Notes under the pieces: model-generated
Database searches by the model: none
What the model saw: the letters and a program-made list of their open reading frames with translations, nothing else
Told to the model about the DNA's origin: nothing
Made by a program: the position numbers and the translations under genes
Assembly (NCBI RefSeq): GCF_019320115.1
Contig: NC_089587.1
Location: 104,829,158 to 104,893,157 of the forward strand
Reading direction: 5' to 3'
DNA length: 64,000 nucleotides
DNA from: Miscanthus floridulus
Taxonomy: Eukaryota > Streptophyta > Magnoliopsida > Poales > Poaceae
Shown here: positions 32,390-43,331 of the stretch, piece by piece
Layout: every line of letters begins with the position of its first letter
Numbering within the stretch: position 1 is the first letter of the stretch

Positions 32390-34561
32390 TGAAAGCTCTA
32401 GTTTGATTTTGGTGAATTGATGAAACCCTAAGTGCTAACCTAGTTTATCAAAGTGATTATGAGATAGGTAGCACTACTCCAAGTGATGAAGCAATGGTGA
32501 AAATCATGATGATCATGATGGCATGGTGATGATAAAATGCTTGGACTTAGAAAAGAAGAAAGAGAAAAACAAAAGCTCAAGGCAAAGGTGAAACTTGATA
32601 GGAGCTTTTTTTGTTTTGGTGATCAAGACATTTAGTGAGTATGATCACATTTAGGATCAATAACCATACTATTAAGAGGAGTGAAACTCGTATCGAAATG
32701 CGGTTATCAAAGTGCCACTAGATGCTCTAACTCATTGCATATGCATTTAGGATCTAGTGGAGTGCTAACACCCTTGAAAACATTTGTGAAAATATGCTAA
32801 CATATGTGCACATGGTGATACACTTGGTGGTTGGCACATTTGAGCAAGGGTAAAGAAGATACAGTTGAAAAGGAGTTGATTGCGCTGGTCACAGGGTGAT
32901 TGGAAGCGTCCAACATGCATACCGGATGCGTCCGATACTGTCTTAGGCAGCAATGTTCCTGATGTGATCGGACGCGTCCGATATCTATACCGGATGCATC
33001 CGGTATTATGGCCAGGCGTGGGCAGAGTTGCCGAGGTGATCGGACTCTGGCTCGTAGCAGTGACCAGACGCTGAGCAATCACTGTTTAGCGTCAGGTCAT
33101 GGTGACGTGGGGCGCGGGTGTTGGTCTAGAGAAGACTGGATGTAGGGGCACGTCCAGTCGGCCACATCAGACGCGTCTGGTCGCAGTTGAGCGGCTTTGG
33201 GAGCTCTCTGGACTCGACCGGATGCTGCCCCTCCTGTGTTTGGTCAGCCACACTAGACGTGTCTGGTCAGAGTTGAGCAGCTCTAGGAACTCTTTGGACT
33301 CGACCGGACGCTGCCCCTCCTACGTCTGGTCGGCCACACCAGACGCATCCGGTTGGAGTTGAGCGGCTCTGGGAGCTCTCTGGACTCGACCGGACACTGC
33401 CCCTCCTGCTTCCGGTCGGCCACTATAGTGCGTCCAATGCGTCGTGTTAGAGCGTGTCACAGAGGGCCATTGGGCGGCAACGATTACTTCATTTGAATGG
33501 GACACATGGTGGTCAAGCAGTGACCGGACGCAGCGATCGGACGTGTCCAGTCACCACACCAGACGCGTCCGGTGCACACGACCGCATGTCCGGTCGTCCC
33601 GCAGTCAACCCAATAATTGAGCCAACGACTCTATTGTTTGGGGTGTCTATAAATATCATTTGGCCAGCTCAAGCTCAATCTCTTGGCCATTTGCATTGAC
33701 ATAGCAACCTTGTGAGCTTAGCCAAGGCCCTCCCGCTCATCTCCATCATTGATTCATCATATTTGTGAGATTGAGAGTGAATCCAAGTGCATTGCTTGAG
33801 TGTTTGCATCTAGAGGCACTTGGTGTTCGTGTTTCGCTATGTGATTTGCTTGTTACTCTTGGTGGTTGCCGCCACCTAGACGGCTTGGAGCAGCGAGGAT
33901 CATCGAGCGGAGATTGGTGATTGTCTCCGGCTCCGATCGTGGTGATTGTGAGGGGTTCTTGACCTTTCTCCGATGAAGAGCCAAAAGGTACTCTAGTAGA
34001 TTGCTCATGGCTTGTGTGATCCTCATCTTGTGTTGGTTGTGCGGCATCCTATTGAGGGTTTGACATGTGATGCCAATTAGCTCGTAAACCTCCAAGTGAG
34101 TGAATCACCACAACGAGGACTAGCTTGTCGGCAAGCAAGTGAACCTTGGTAAAAAATCATTGTGTCATCAATTGATTTCAAGGTGATTGGTCTTCATTGG
34201 TATTTATTCTTGTCATTGGTTGGTTCATTTCTTGACTCGGTGGTATAACCATCTTGCTCTCTCTCTCTTTACATTACCGCAAACTAGTTGTCAAACTCTT
34301 TAGTGTAACTAGTCGTGAGAGCTTGTTAGTTTGGTTAGTGTGGCTCTTTAGTTAGTCTTTGAGAGCACACTAACTTGGTGTAGTGACATAGTCATTGTGT
34401 GGATAGAGACTATAGAAACTAGAATTGTGGTAGACAGCTTACATTTTAGTAGGCTAGCGCAACACTCGCTTTGTCACATATTTGTCTAACCGATTTGCTA
34501 AGTGTTGTTGTAGAAATTTTTAATAGACTATTCACCTCCCTCTAGCCATTAGGACCTTTCA
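32390..34561 (+). mobile_element. 3' LTR of the Sirevirus-like element
   Basis: 2172 bp, matching the 5' LTR with many scattered substitutions, mostly C-to-T/G-to-A-like differences in CpG-rich repeats (32900-33600). Short frames inside it are shadows. Confidence 0.9.
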
Positions 34562-35144
34562 CTGCGCCATGCCTGAGAGGGGCGCCAGTAGGGGGAGGCG
34601 AAGCAGGGCCAAGGGGGATCTCGTCGGAATAGAAAAGGGGGAGGTGTACCTTCGATTTGAAGGGGAGAGGCAGAGAGGGGTAAGGCGCCATCCCTGGCAG
34701 GAACATGAGTAGTGATGAGCGCGGCAGCTCCGGGGGTGGTTAGGGCGACGTTGCCCTGCGGGGTGTCATCAAGGACGGTGGCATAGGGACCAATGCCTGG
34801 CGGAGGTGGGGAAAAGAGGTGAGGGGGTAGTGGTAGGAGAGGGGAGGGCGGTGTCACACGGCGTGTGAACAGTGCAAGCCATGCTGGACAGGACCGGTCG
34901 GTTTGACGGGCAGGTGGAGGAGAAGTTGACCGTGTCTGGGCCGGGACAGGCCAGACACCCGCTAGTGGATTGGGCCACACATGGCCTAGGTTGGTCAGGC
35001 AGATCCTACCGCGGCTCGCTGCTGGGCTGGCTGGGAACGCAATTGGAAGGCTCCCCTGGCCCATCCAACCAAAAGAAGATGGAGGCCTTTGAATCGGTTG
35101 CGATAGCAACTGCGTCCTCAGCGACCTCGTTAGTAGCGAGGCTA
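34562..35144 (-). pseudogene. LINE ORF1, N-terminal part (fragment B)
   Basis: The continuation of the LINE across the Sirevirus. On the minus strand it is GC-rich and proline-rich (35109-34549), without a clear motif. The assignment rests on position and on the matching TSD flanks. At its right end it joins fragment C in the same frame if the hAT element at 35153-36212 and one TSD copy are removed. Confidence 0.5.
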
Positions 35145-35152
35145 GCCATAGC

Positions 35153-36212
35153 TATACCTGGCCATGCAGCCCGAGGCCTGGCAGCCCGGCCCGAAGCCTG
35201 GCAGCCTAGCCCGAAGCCTGGCCTTTTGGCCCAACACGAGCATGGCCCGGCACGGAGGCTAGCGGGCCTGGGCTGGCCTGGCCCGGAGGGGCAGGCTGTG
35301 CCTGGGCCTTACCCCAGGCACGTGGGCCGGCACGGCATGGCCCGCTACAGAGCGCGCGGCCCAGTGATGGCTTGGCCTGCCAACCGCCCGCGCCCCACAT
35401 ACATTAGCGGGACTCCCCGCTCGCCCACCTAGTCGCCCCTCAGTCGCACCGGACGCCCCTCACTCGCCACTCCCTCTCCCTCACCTCTCTCTCTCCCATG
35501 GCAGCCCCCACCCGAGGCTCCTCCCTCCTCTCCCAGATGCCGTGGCCGACCCTCCCTCTCGATCTCTGAGATGCGGCGCCCGACCCTCTCGCTCTCGGGC
35601 CCTCTCCCTCTCCGTCTCTGAGATGTGGCGCCTGGCCTTCACCCTCCAGCGGCGCGGTGGCCCCAAGAGCACGACGGCGCTGGCCCTAGCCAGCCCACGC
35701 GTGCCCTCTCTCTGCCTCTCTCCCTTTGGCGGCGTGCGCCCTTTCTCCTCCCTACGGTGCTAGAACGGCGCGGGGACGCCAGATCCGGCGACGTCGCTGC
35801 GCGGGGAGGCCGGATCCAGGCATCCAGCTATGGCGGGCACGGGGAGGTCTCCGGCAGCGCCCTCTCTCCTCTCCTCCATCCGGCGGCGCCCGCACGTGAC
35901 GACGATGGAGACTGGCCGGATCCGGCGAGGTGGCAGCCGGATCTAGCGAGCAACTCCGGATCCAGCGAGCAGGCGACCTCCTACAGTGAGCGGGCCGTGG
36001 GCTGGCACGGCCTGTGAAAATGGCCGTGCCTCGCGGGCCGGCCCGGCATGGAAATCAGCCCATAGTGCCGTGCCTGGGCCGGAGGCAAGGCCCGTGGGCC
36101 TATGAGGCACGGCCCAAGAGGCACGGCGTGCCGTGCCGGCCCGTTGGCTATCGGGCCATGCTGGCACGGGCCCGTGCCGTGCTGGGCCGGCCCGGCCCGT
36201 TTGCCATCTATA
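35153..36212. mobile_element. hAT-type non-autonomous element, GC-rich
   Basis: 1060 bp flanked by a perfect 8-bp TSD, GCCATAGC (35145-35152 and 36213-36220). Ends TATACCTGGCCA and TATAGATGGCAA (right end reversed) are imperfect inverted repeats. Both subterminal zones are dense in GGCCCGGCACGG, GGCACGGCCC and GGGCCGGCCCGG motifs, the right one also as inverted copies. The core (35450-35950) has CTCTCTC-rich and GCCGG-rich sequence. No transposase frame. The long frames on both strands follow from base composition. Confidence 0.85.
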
Positions 36213-36990
36213 GCCATAGCCAAGCGGCTATCAAAAAACAAGGAGATGCAGAGGTCTCCAAACTTACAGTGCCCGAACGCCACAATCAGTTTGGTGATGT
36301 TCTGATTTTTCGCCGCAGCCTTGAAGATTCTCAGGCCAACAGGGGAGACCACGAAGCGGATAGGGGGGGAGGAGAACGTGAAGTTCAAAGCGTTCTTGAC
36401 CATGACACACGAGACGCTCGGCAAGGGCCCCTTGTAGGAGACCCGGAAGCGGGCAGCTCCATTGGAGTTGAAAGAGGGAGCGGCGAGGGAGTCGCAATAG
36501 AGGGTGGTGAGGATGAGGTCGTGGAAAATCAAACCTGGGGGAGCGCGGGAGGTCCACCCTCTGTCGGGAAGGAGGTGGGTGTCCGCCGGCAGCAGGTTCG
36601 GCAGCGCCGTCGCAGCATCGCGCCTCCTGGGGGTGTCCTCCATAGGCACCTCGCTACGCCTGGAGGAGTCCGCAGGCTGCTTCCCATGGCGGCCATGAAG
36701 ATTCTGTGAGCGGTCCGTGGCCCGACGGGACGACTTGCGCCTTGCCAGGAAAGGGACGGTGTCCGCGAGGGGGAAGAGGAGGGGCTGCGGGTTGGGTGGA
36801 GTCGGGAGGAGCGGAGGCCAGGGTGAGAAGAGGATGGGAGGAGGGCGAGACGGCGGCGCCGGAGCAGTCGCCCCGCGGGGGGGGGGGGGGGGGGGGGGGG
36901 GGCAGCCGCCCATATATGTGAATTAGAAACCAGGGATCACCTTTGGAATCACAATAATAATTTGTCGATGTTAAAAAAGGCTCGAGCAAA
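36213..36990 (-). pseudogene. LINE ORF1-like N-terminal region (fragment C)
   Basis: A minus-strand frame from about 36913 reads proline-rich, then RDAATALPNLLPAD, GLIFHDLILTT, ARFRVSYKGPLPSVS and FTFSSPPIRFVVSPVGLRIF. The last part resembles the block before the zinc knuckles in grass LINE ORF1 proteins. The frame runs into the hAT element and, with it removed, stays open into fragment B. This is a judgement from pattern; another transposon-borne protein is possible. The 5' end of the LINE is probably near 36930-36990. Confidence 0.45.
36877..36902 (+). repeat. Poly-G run (26 G)
   Basis: 26 consecutive G in a GC-rich region near the presumed 5' end of the LINE. Its length may be an assembly artefact. 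Confidence 0.9.
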
Positions 36991-39308
36991 CGAGATTGCT
37001 TCAGACAAATGGCTAATTAAAACACAACAACAAAAGATCACTGAGAGAAGTTTCTGCTCACTGTAAGTCAAATTCACTTGTGGGAAAAGGAGAGATGGCA
37101 TCCAATATGGAGCCACGCATTTACTAAAATATCGAAAAATGAGAGGTTTTCAAGGAAAACTTTGATGCCTAGCTATGCTATAAAACCTGGCTCAAGCTGA
37201 TTAGAATTACTCACGGGATGGAAGAAAATGGTACCATTATGCTCAAGAATAAATACATTTCAAGAAATGAGCAACAGTAGGCTGTAATTCTCTTTAAAAA
37301 AAAACTCAATTCAATTTTACAACACAAATAAAATGATACCCAGATAATTATTTTTCTCCCTTCAGATCTTTTCACTCTAAGGAACATAATGGGCCTTCTA
37401 ATTGCCATATTTGGTATGGCAATAAACTCCTACTTCTCAGTAAGAAAGGGCAAGAAGAAGTCAGCAAATGATGCTCTGCCAGTTCCACAGTTTTTAAATT
37501 TTCCCATCCTTCAATAACAAGCATTATAATTCGTATTTATCATATATATGTACTCCTAATTTTCATGGAACAAAAGAAAACAAAACTGATAAGCATAAAA
37601 CAGCCTTGGCAATGACTATTGACTACCCTACTTCCTATACTCGGCAGCAATAATCAAGAGTCCATTTTTATCAAACTAACTACAGTAGTGGTTGAATCTT
37701 CAATTTTGGTACAATCAAGATGAAATAAACATTAAGACTTGAAAAAAAAATTACTTTAGATTTGAATAGAATTGGCACACTGATCAGAATCAGTATTTTA
37801 AACTGTTTATGCCTTAAATTAATGCAATTTGCAATAAGCATTACCGTGGTACAGATAGATAAAATTTAAGGCGCTTAAAATACTGTGAACCAGATTGGAC
37901 CTTATGATGTTTAGAAAATGAAAGTGGGCCACAAGAGCCATTGCAGATTTCGTTCAGAGAAAGCACAATGAAATTACCTGAGTTTCTGCAACCAGACTAT
38001 CAGCCCTTGCCCAAACTATAACTCAACACAGATTGAACAGAAACAAACAAGAGCACAAGCTATGCTTATGCTGTGCAGTTCTGTGCTTTTCGTGTTTGTG
38101 AAAGCCAAATCATCGTATATTAATCAGTTACCTCTTCCAATAGGCGTGCTTTCTTGCAGCGGTATCGCTGAACCACGGCGTCCGCCTCAACCTCCCTTTC
38201 CTACTCCAGAAAACCGAACCCTGCAAAAAGTAACCGTGAAATCTGAATCCGCTCATACCTGATGATCACAAGAATACAATGCTTTAGATAATGAATGCCC
38301 TTCCACAGAAGCTCTTGGGTACTGTAGTTGTGCTTGAGACATTATTTTTTCTATAAGCTAATAGGGAAAGGGGGGATTCACTTACGCTTCAACATAGGCG
38401 ACCAAGAAAATGTAGAAATAGACTGTCCCAGCTTCAGGAACCAATGGTGCTCAGCCGCTCACTGAAACTGAATTTGGCCATAGTAGAAATAGACTGTCCT
38501 AACAGAATAGTGGAAAAAGTTTATGCATCCAGTGTACTGAAACTGAAACTGACCATAGATGATCTAGATATGGTAACCAATTTAATTCACTGAACAGGTG
38601 TCGTCGACTGAGACATTTCAGTTACAAAAACATGCTAGAGAGTCAATTCTATCAGAATACTATAACAGCAGATTCAACACATGAGCTGAACCAAAAGAAA
38701 CTCCCATCGAAGGATACATACAAGTCCATTTGCTGGGCTAAGAGCCTAAGACTACGCCCGGTGGCACAAGAAATTCGGCACTGCGATTTGATTCAAAGAC
38801 CAGCTACCAAACCCCATCGAATTCAGGCATGATCCACGAGGCACTACAGATCGCAGCAACACTAAGCGAATCCTTTCAGTCCAGCATGTAGCCCCAATCC
38901 AAGCAGCCGGCCGATCCAAATCTACGAGGCCAGTGCCCATAATTCACCATGACCATTTCAATCTAACCTGGGGCGGCAGCAGTAAAGGACAATCGAAGTT
39001 AGCAAGCATAATACACATACACTTGTAGTTAGATCAGATCAAAATACAAATAGCCAAATAGCTTAAGTCATGTTCGGTGGCTAGGTTTGGCACAGCATAT
39101 AAAGGGAAGAGAAGGGATGGACATACCTGTTGGGTGCTCATCGCCGGCGAATGGCCCGATGAAGACCTGGCATGCGGCGACGCGGTCGCCTAGTCATTGC
39201 CACGAGAGAGACAAAAGAGCGTGTATTCGCCAATGACTCGAGGTGGGCGAGCGCGCGGACGAGGGCGATGTCTGGCGGCGGCGCGAGGGCAAGAGCGCCG
39301 GCGGCGGA
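36991..39308 (-). other. Low-copy-looking stretch with exon-like pieces
   Basis: No transposon is recognised here. On the minus strand, three pieces have splice-like borders. 39141-39127 gives MSTQQ and then gtatgt. 38200-38132 gives ADAVVQRYRCKKARLLEE and then gtaact, after a tag (38203) or ttttgcag (38223) acceptor. 38015-37978 gives WARADSLVAETQ and then gtaatt. The phases of the last two do not join directly, so an exon may be missing. The upstream GC-rich part (39170-39308) looks like a first exon or 5' UTR cut by the Tat insertion at 39309. I do not recognise the protein. 37000-37970 holds nothing identifiable. Confidence 0.3.
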
Positions 39309-39828
39309 TGTTGGGGATTTAACTTCGCCAAAAAAATCAGTCCCCGAAACTTTGGAGTTAAAATTGTGATTTCTATAACAAAGTTTACTTGCAGGGAAAA
39401 GAAGTATAGCGGAGGTGGAAATTTGACTTCGTCAGAAAGATTCCATCTTCGCTGAAGTGATCTTGTCTTCGCTAGTGAAAAGAAGAAAGCAAGATTAGGC
39501 GAAGACAAGAGTTTAAGTTCGCCTAACATTCTGGGAGCAGAAGAAAATCAAAGCGGGAATCGACTAAGTCTAGAAGACGAAGACATCAATAAAGTTGATG
39601 TACAAAAGTTGAAGAATGAAGACTCAAAAGGGAAAAAATACCACTTCGTCCTTGTAGTCGGAAAGGGTTGTAACTATTTGAGTTGATGGTAAAATAGTCA
39701 TTTTATGTAAAGTACGAAGACTATGACTCCTATAAATACCTCCTCTGACATGTACAGTACGATCATGAAATAAATACAACTTTGTCTTGTGTTTAAATTT
39801 TGATGCTTGTGTAAATTCTTACCCAACA
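39309..39828 (+). mobile_element. 5' LTR of the second Tat element
   Basis: 520 bp with TGTTGGGGA and TACCCAACA ends. It has a TATA box (39731-39738) about 100 bp before the 3' end and a likely poly(A) signal (AATAAA) near 39769. Its CTTCGC-rich wording recurs in the element's 3' array. Confidence 0.85.
39731..39738 (+). promoter_or_regulatory. TATA box of the second Tat LTR
   Basis: TATAAATA, placed as expected upstream of R/U5 in the LTR. Confidence 0.55.
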
Positions 39829-39882
39829 TCTAGCGTTCACCGCTTGTGTGTGCTCGAAAACTTTCACAACCACGCGAAGCTA

Positions 39883-40042
39883 ATGGGCAGACCTAACAAG
39901 AAAGTTACCACTAGAGTAACCGAAGATGACTCACCAACAATCAAAGACCAAAGTCTCAAAAAAGATACACCCCAAGACCCAAACTCTTCAAAGGTAAGCG
40001 AGGCCGAAGAACAAAGACTCAAAAAATTAGAAGAACAAGTGC
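39883..40042 (+). pseudogene. Start of gag, second Tat element
   Basis: ATG at 39883 (MGRPNKKVTTRV) begins a charged N-terminal gag with a coiled-coil-like end (EAEEQRLKKLEEQVLRF). After about 53 codons it runs into the chromovirus leader piece at 40043 and stops at 40080. The matching C-terminal gag lies beyond 55787. Confidence 0.65.
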
Positions 40043-40324
40043 TCAGATTCATCTATAAACAGATAGGAACCCACTATTAGGGACAAGGCCTCCATATTTA
40101 GAAACAAAAGGCTAGAGAGATGATAAGGCCCAATAAATGGTTACTAGCGAGACTTTTCCTCAAGAGTTAAATCATTTTTTATTTATTATCCTATTAATTT
40201 ACTATCCAAAAATTATACGTGTGGAGGATTTTAGTTTAAGCAAGATTCTCTTTTATGATGCATGGATCGACCTATTCGTTCGCTCAGTCCAGAATATAGT
40301 GGCATTCGTATATAATTTTTGGCA
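40043..40324 (-). mobile_element. Extra leader piece at the left end of the chromovirus
   Basis: It matches 47637-47918 of the chromovirus leader almost base for base, including the reversed gag ATG end (ATTCATCT versus GTTCATCT). It ends at GGCA, which is also found in the leader (about 47915) and in the LTR (about 49486) and probably marks a small-homology join. It lacks the 1.3 kb of LTR and the primer site that should lie between leader and LTR. Confidence 0.85.
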
Positions 40325-43009
40325 GACGCGGTGTCAGCTGAGTCAGTCAGCGGTGGCTCTAGGACCTCCTCCTGCATGATCTCCTCCAACTCATGATCGC
40401 CGGTGGTTATGATCTCCACCAACTCGTTCTCTACATGCATGCGATGATGATGCAACACTTAGCATTTAGGCAACAACTCTTAAACTAAGAATACGTATAC
40501 TAAGCTACTAAGTTAACTCTAATGACTAAGGTACTAAGCTAACTATCATCTTTACCAAGCGAAGTGTTGGATTCAACTAACAAACACCTAGCTTTACAAA
40601 TGAAGGATATATCTTTATTTTCACTAATGATTTAATGTATATTTAAAACAAAGAGCATTTAACTACCCTAATGCTTAGTCTATTCTTAAGCTATAAAAAT
40701 TACAGTGAGCACATAATAATACCATGAAGCTACTATAAAAATTCTAGGACTAAAGCTATCATCAATTTACCACAAGAATTCCTACAATGATTAATCTAAT
40801 AATATTGAGCACTCAAATGATTTAATAGCTCATGGTATCAACATGTATATATATGAACTAAATACACTAACAGATAGAGCACTATTTTAGAAAGCTAACA
40901 AAATTTGTTTCACAATTTTTGGACACCTAAATGATTTTATGTGATTTACTAAAGATCAGCTCAAAAATTAAATTAGAAAACTATTTCTAATTCCTTAGGA
41001 AAAGAAAAATGAATTCGCCCACGCGGCCCACGCGATGTAGCAAGCGCGTGAGCGCTCGGCAGCTCGCGGTGCAGCCCACGCGGAGACGGCCCGCGGCGGG
41101 GAAATCCCACGCGCGCTGGCATTCTTGCAAAATAGACCTCGCACTTCTCTCAAATCACAACTAAGTCCTAACACTATTTTCTCCTCTCTCAGAACTTCTC
41201 ACTTAACCCCCTGGCCTTTCCCTAATTCACCCACGTGCACCCTCAGTGACCCAGCGCACGACGCACGCGGCGAGCGGCGGCACTGGGCGCCTACGCCAGC
41301 CACCTAGGACCTACGTGGGCCCACCTAACAGGTCGATCACCATCTCTGACTCGAGCGGCTACTCTAAGCGGTGGTGAGGGGTGGCAGGACGTGCTGGAGC
41401 AAGCTGTAGCGACGCACAACTGTCCGCAACGGCGGCACAGCTTCCCCGACGATCTAGAGCACATAAGAACCTAACTAGCTAGCGAGGGAGCATCAGTAGA
41501 CTACCGTGGACCTTGCCGAGGTGACAGTTTGGGTGGAGGATGGCGGAGGAGGGCTGGCCACGTGCAGCCGAGCCGTGCGGCGGCGCATCACGATGGCGCA
41601 TCACGGTAGCACACTCGCATCAGCGATGACGAGGAGGCAGTAGCGGTTCAGCTAAGGTGCGCAGGGAGAAGAGGGAGTCAAGGTGATGCTAGTGGTGTAG
41701 ATGAATTGGCTCGGGAGGGACGGTAGGAGGGCTACCCACATCCTCGACCAGACTCGGCCTTATCGGCACGGCGGCGGTGAAACTCCAAAATTAGAGCTCG
41801 ACCGTGCACCATTCAAGGCGGGGTAGGGATAGGTAGCTAGGAAGCTTGATGATGGAGTCAACAAAACGACGAATTAACTTGAGGTGATATCTCCCTGACA
41901 AATTTAATGGCGCGGCTCCACGGCAACAGCAGAGGGAAAAAGAGAGAAAGAGAGAGACGGGGCGTGGCAGGTGGGCTCGGCTCATCCTCGCCTTGGCGGG
42001 ATGCAGTCGACGTGAACGTGGAGGCCCATGCGTAGGCACTAGCAGCCAGGCGTGCGCGTTCGGGACTGGCGTGGCCCACGCGCCGCAGTGCCATAAATGG
42101 CAAGATGACGGCGAGCTCCACCACGTGCGCGTGGCAGTGGCGGCATCAATCTAGGCCGACAGCGGTGTAGAGATGGAGAGGGAGGCATGGATATGATGAT
42201 GAGGCAATGACACCAACAGCGGATGCGGCACGACGCAGGGTGAGTCACAGTGTAGCAGCGCGGCGGGGCCGGTGGCAGCACTTCCCGGCTACGCAAGCAG
42301 TAGCAGTTGTTGGTAGTCTCATATGCCATCTTGAGCCAGGCCACAAAGCAGCCGTGGTCGGCCACGCGCAGCAGTGCATGTGCACGTAGGACAGCCAGCG
42401 TGATGACGCCGAGTGCCCGAGCATGGTGACCGCGCCCACGTGGCCAACCAGCCTGAGACCGTGTTGTGCACAAATTTTAAAGCATACAAAACGACTAAAC
42501 GGTTGCTTCAGGATTCAAACCATCTTCACTATGCTCAAGATGGAATATGAGACTACCAAAGCAAGCTATAACACTACACCACCCCTTAACCCAATCTCTT
42601 AAAATAATTTGCTAAACATAGCAATGTCTAGCTGTTGACAAACTTGAAAATTTTCTAATTTTTTAGCTGAACTTGATTTTAATTTGCAATTTCTAGGCTA
42701 GAAGAAATAGTAGTTAGTAATATCATTTTTTAATAGTAAGTATTTCACTGTCATCTACAAAGTTTGTACTTCAAACTTTATTTAAGTATCACACACATGT
42801 TCTACAGTATTTTTGCTTAATAAAAATTAGATTTCAACCCTACTTGATATACATGAGCTATTGAATCAACTTTCATTTAACATTTTTATTAGTCATTTTA
42901 GGTTACATGAAATTGATCTACACACTCTATCACATGTATTAACACATAAACATGATGCTTATGACATGTTTTAGTAAATGATTTTGGGTGTAACACCGAG
43001 GGTGTTACA
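40325..43009 (-). mobile_element. 3' LTR of the chromovirus, truncated
   Basis: It matches 49487-51664 plus 55289-55787 of the 5' LTR, ending GGTGTTACA next to the polypurine tract. The first 1.3 kb (plus orientation) of the LTR is missing. 41000-42480 is GC-rich and yields many open frames on both strands with no domain; they are not genes. Confidence 0.85.
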
Positions 43010-43022
43010 ACTCTCCCCCCCC
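43010..43022 (-). other. Polypurine tract of the chromovirus
   Basis: The minus strand reads AAGGGGGGGGAGAGT, directly before the 3' LTR start TGTAACACCC. It primes plus-strand DNA synthesis. Confidence 0.75.
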
Positions 43023-43103
43023 TTAAACAAAATCTCGTCCCGAGATTTCATGTGAGTGCCTAGTGTAGGAAAAAGGGTAAGAGTGAGCTTTTAACATAAA
43101 CTA

Positions 43104-43319
43104 TTACCTTGGTACACTAGGGAGAAGATGGAGATAATGCTCTAGAATATAACTCTCATGTTCCCAAGTTGCTTCGTCCTTCGAATGGTTTTGCCACTGG
43201 ACTTTATAAAATTTCACCACTTTGTTCCTAGTGACTCTTTCTTTTTCATCCAAGATTTTGATAGGATGCTCAATATAAGAAAGATCAAGTTGGAGAGGGA
43301 GTCCTTCAATTTCCATCAC
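43104..43319 (-). pseudogene. Chromodomain, chromovirus integrase C terminus
   Basis: EHPIKILDEKERVTRNKVVK, then FYKVQWQNHSKDEATWEHE, is a standard chromodomain with the V-W-x-N/H-x-W-E core. In chromoviruses it sits at the integrase C terminus and guides insertion into heterochromatin. A stop separates it from the integrase frame at about 43325. Confidence 0.85.
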
Positions 43320-43331
43320 TTCCTTAGGAAC

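Larger units (their letters stand above)
24437..34561 (+). mobile_element. Sirevirus-like Ty1-copia element, full length but defective
   Basis: 10,125 bp with LTRs 24437-26525 and 32390-34561 (both TGAAAG..CTTTCA), a tRNA-Met-type primer site, gag-pol in plus orientation and a polypurine tract. Flanks ccgcg (24432-24436) and ctgcg (34562-34566) agree at 4 of 5 bases, a near-perfect TSD. Long LTRs, a long gag with WVPKKN-type ending and a purine tract before the 3' LTR fit the Sirevirus (Maximus) lineage. It is inserted in LINE ORF1. Stops, frameshifts and an RT deletion make it non-autonomous. Confidence 0.9.

Noticed and set aside
34872..36709. Long proline/arginine/glycine-rich frames, plus strand (34872-35432, 35625-36017, 36014-36709)
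   Set aside because: They cross transposon borders (LINE and hAT) and consist of GC-rich low-complexity residues.
37211..37408. Minus-strand frame with hydrophobic residues
   Set aside because: Short, no splice sites or motif; AT-rich sequence yields such frames by chance.
41791..42473. Several open frames on both strands in a GC-rich block (also 50836-51715)
   Set aside because: The two blocks are the two LTR copies of the chromovirus. The frames differ between the copies and carry no domain, so base composition explains them.
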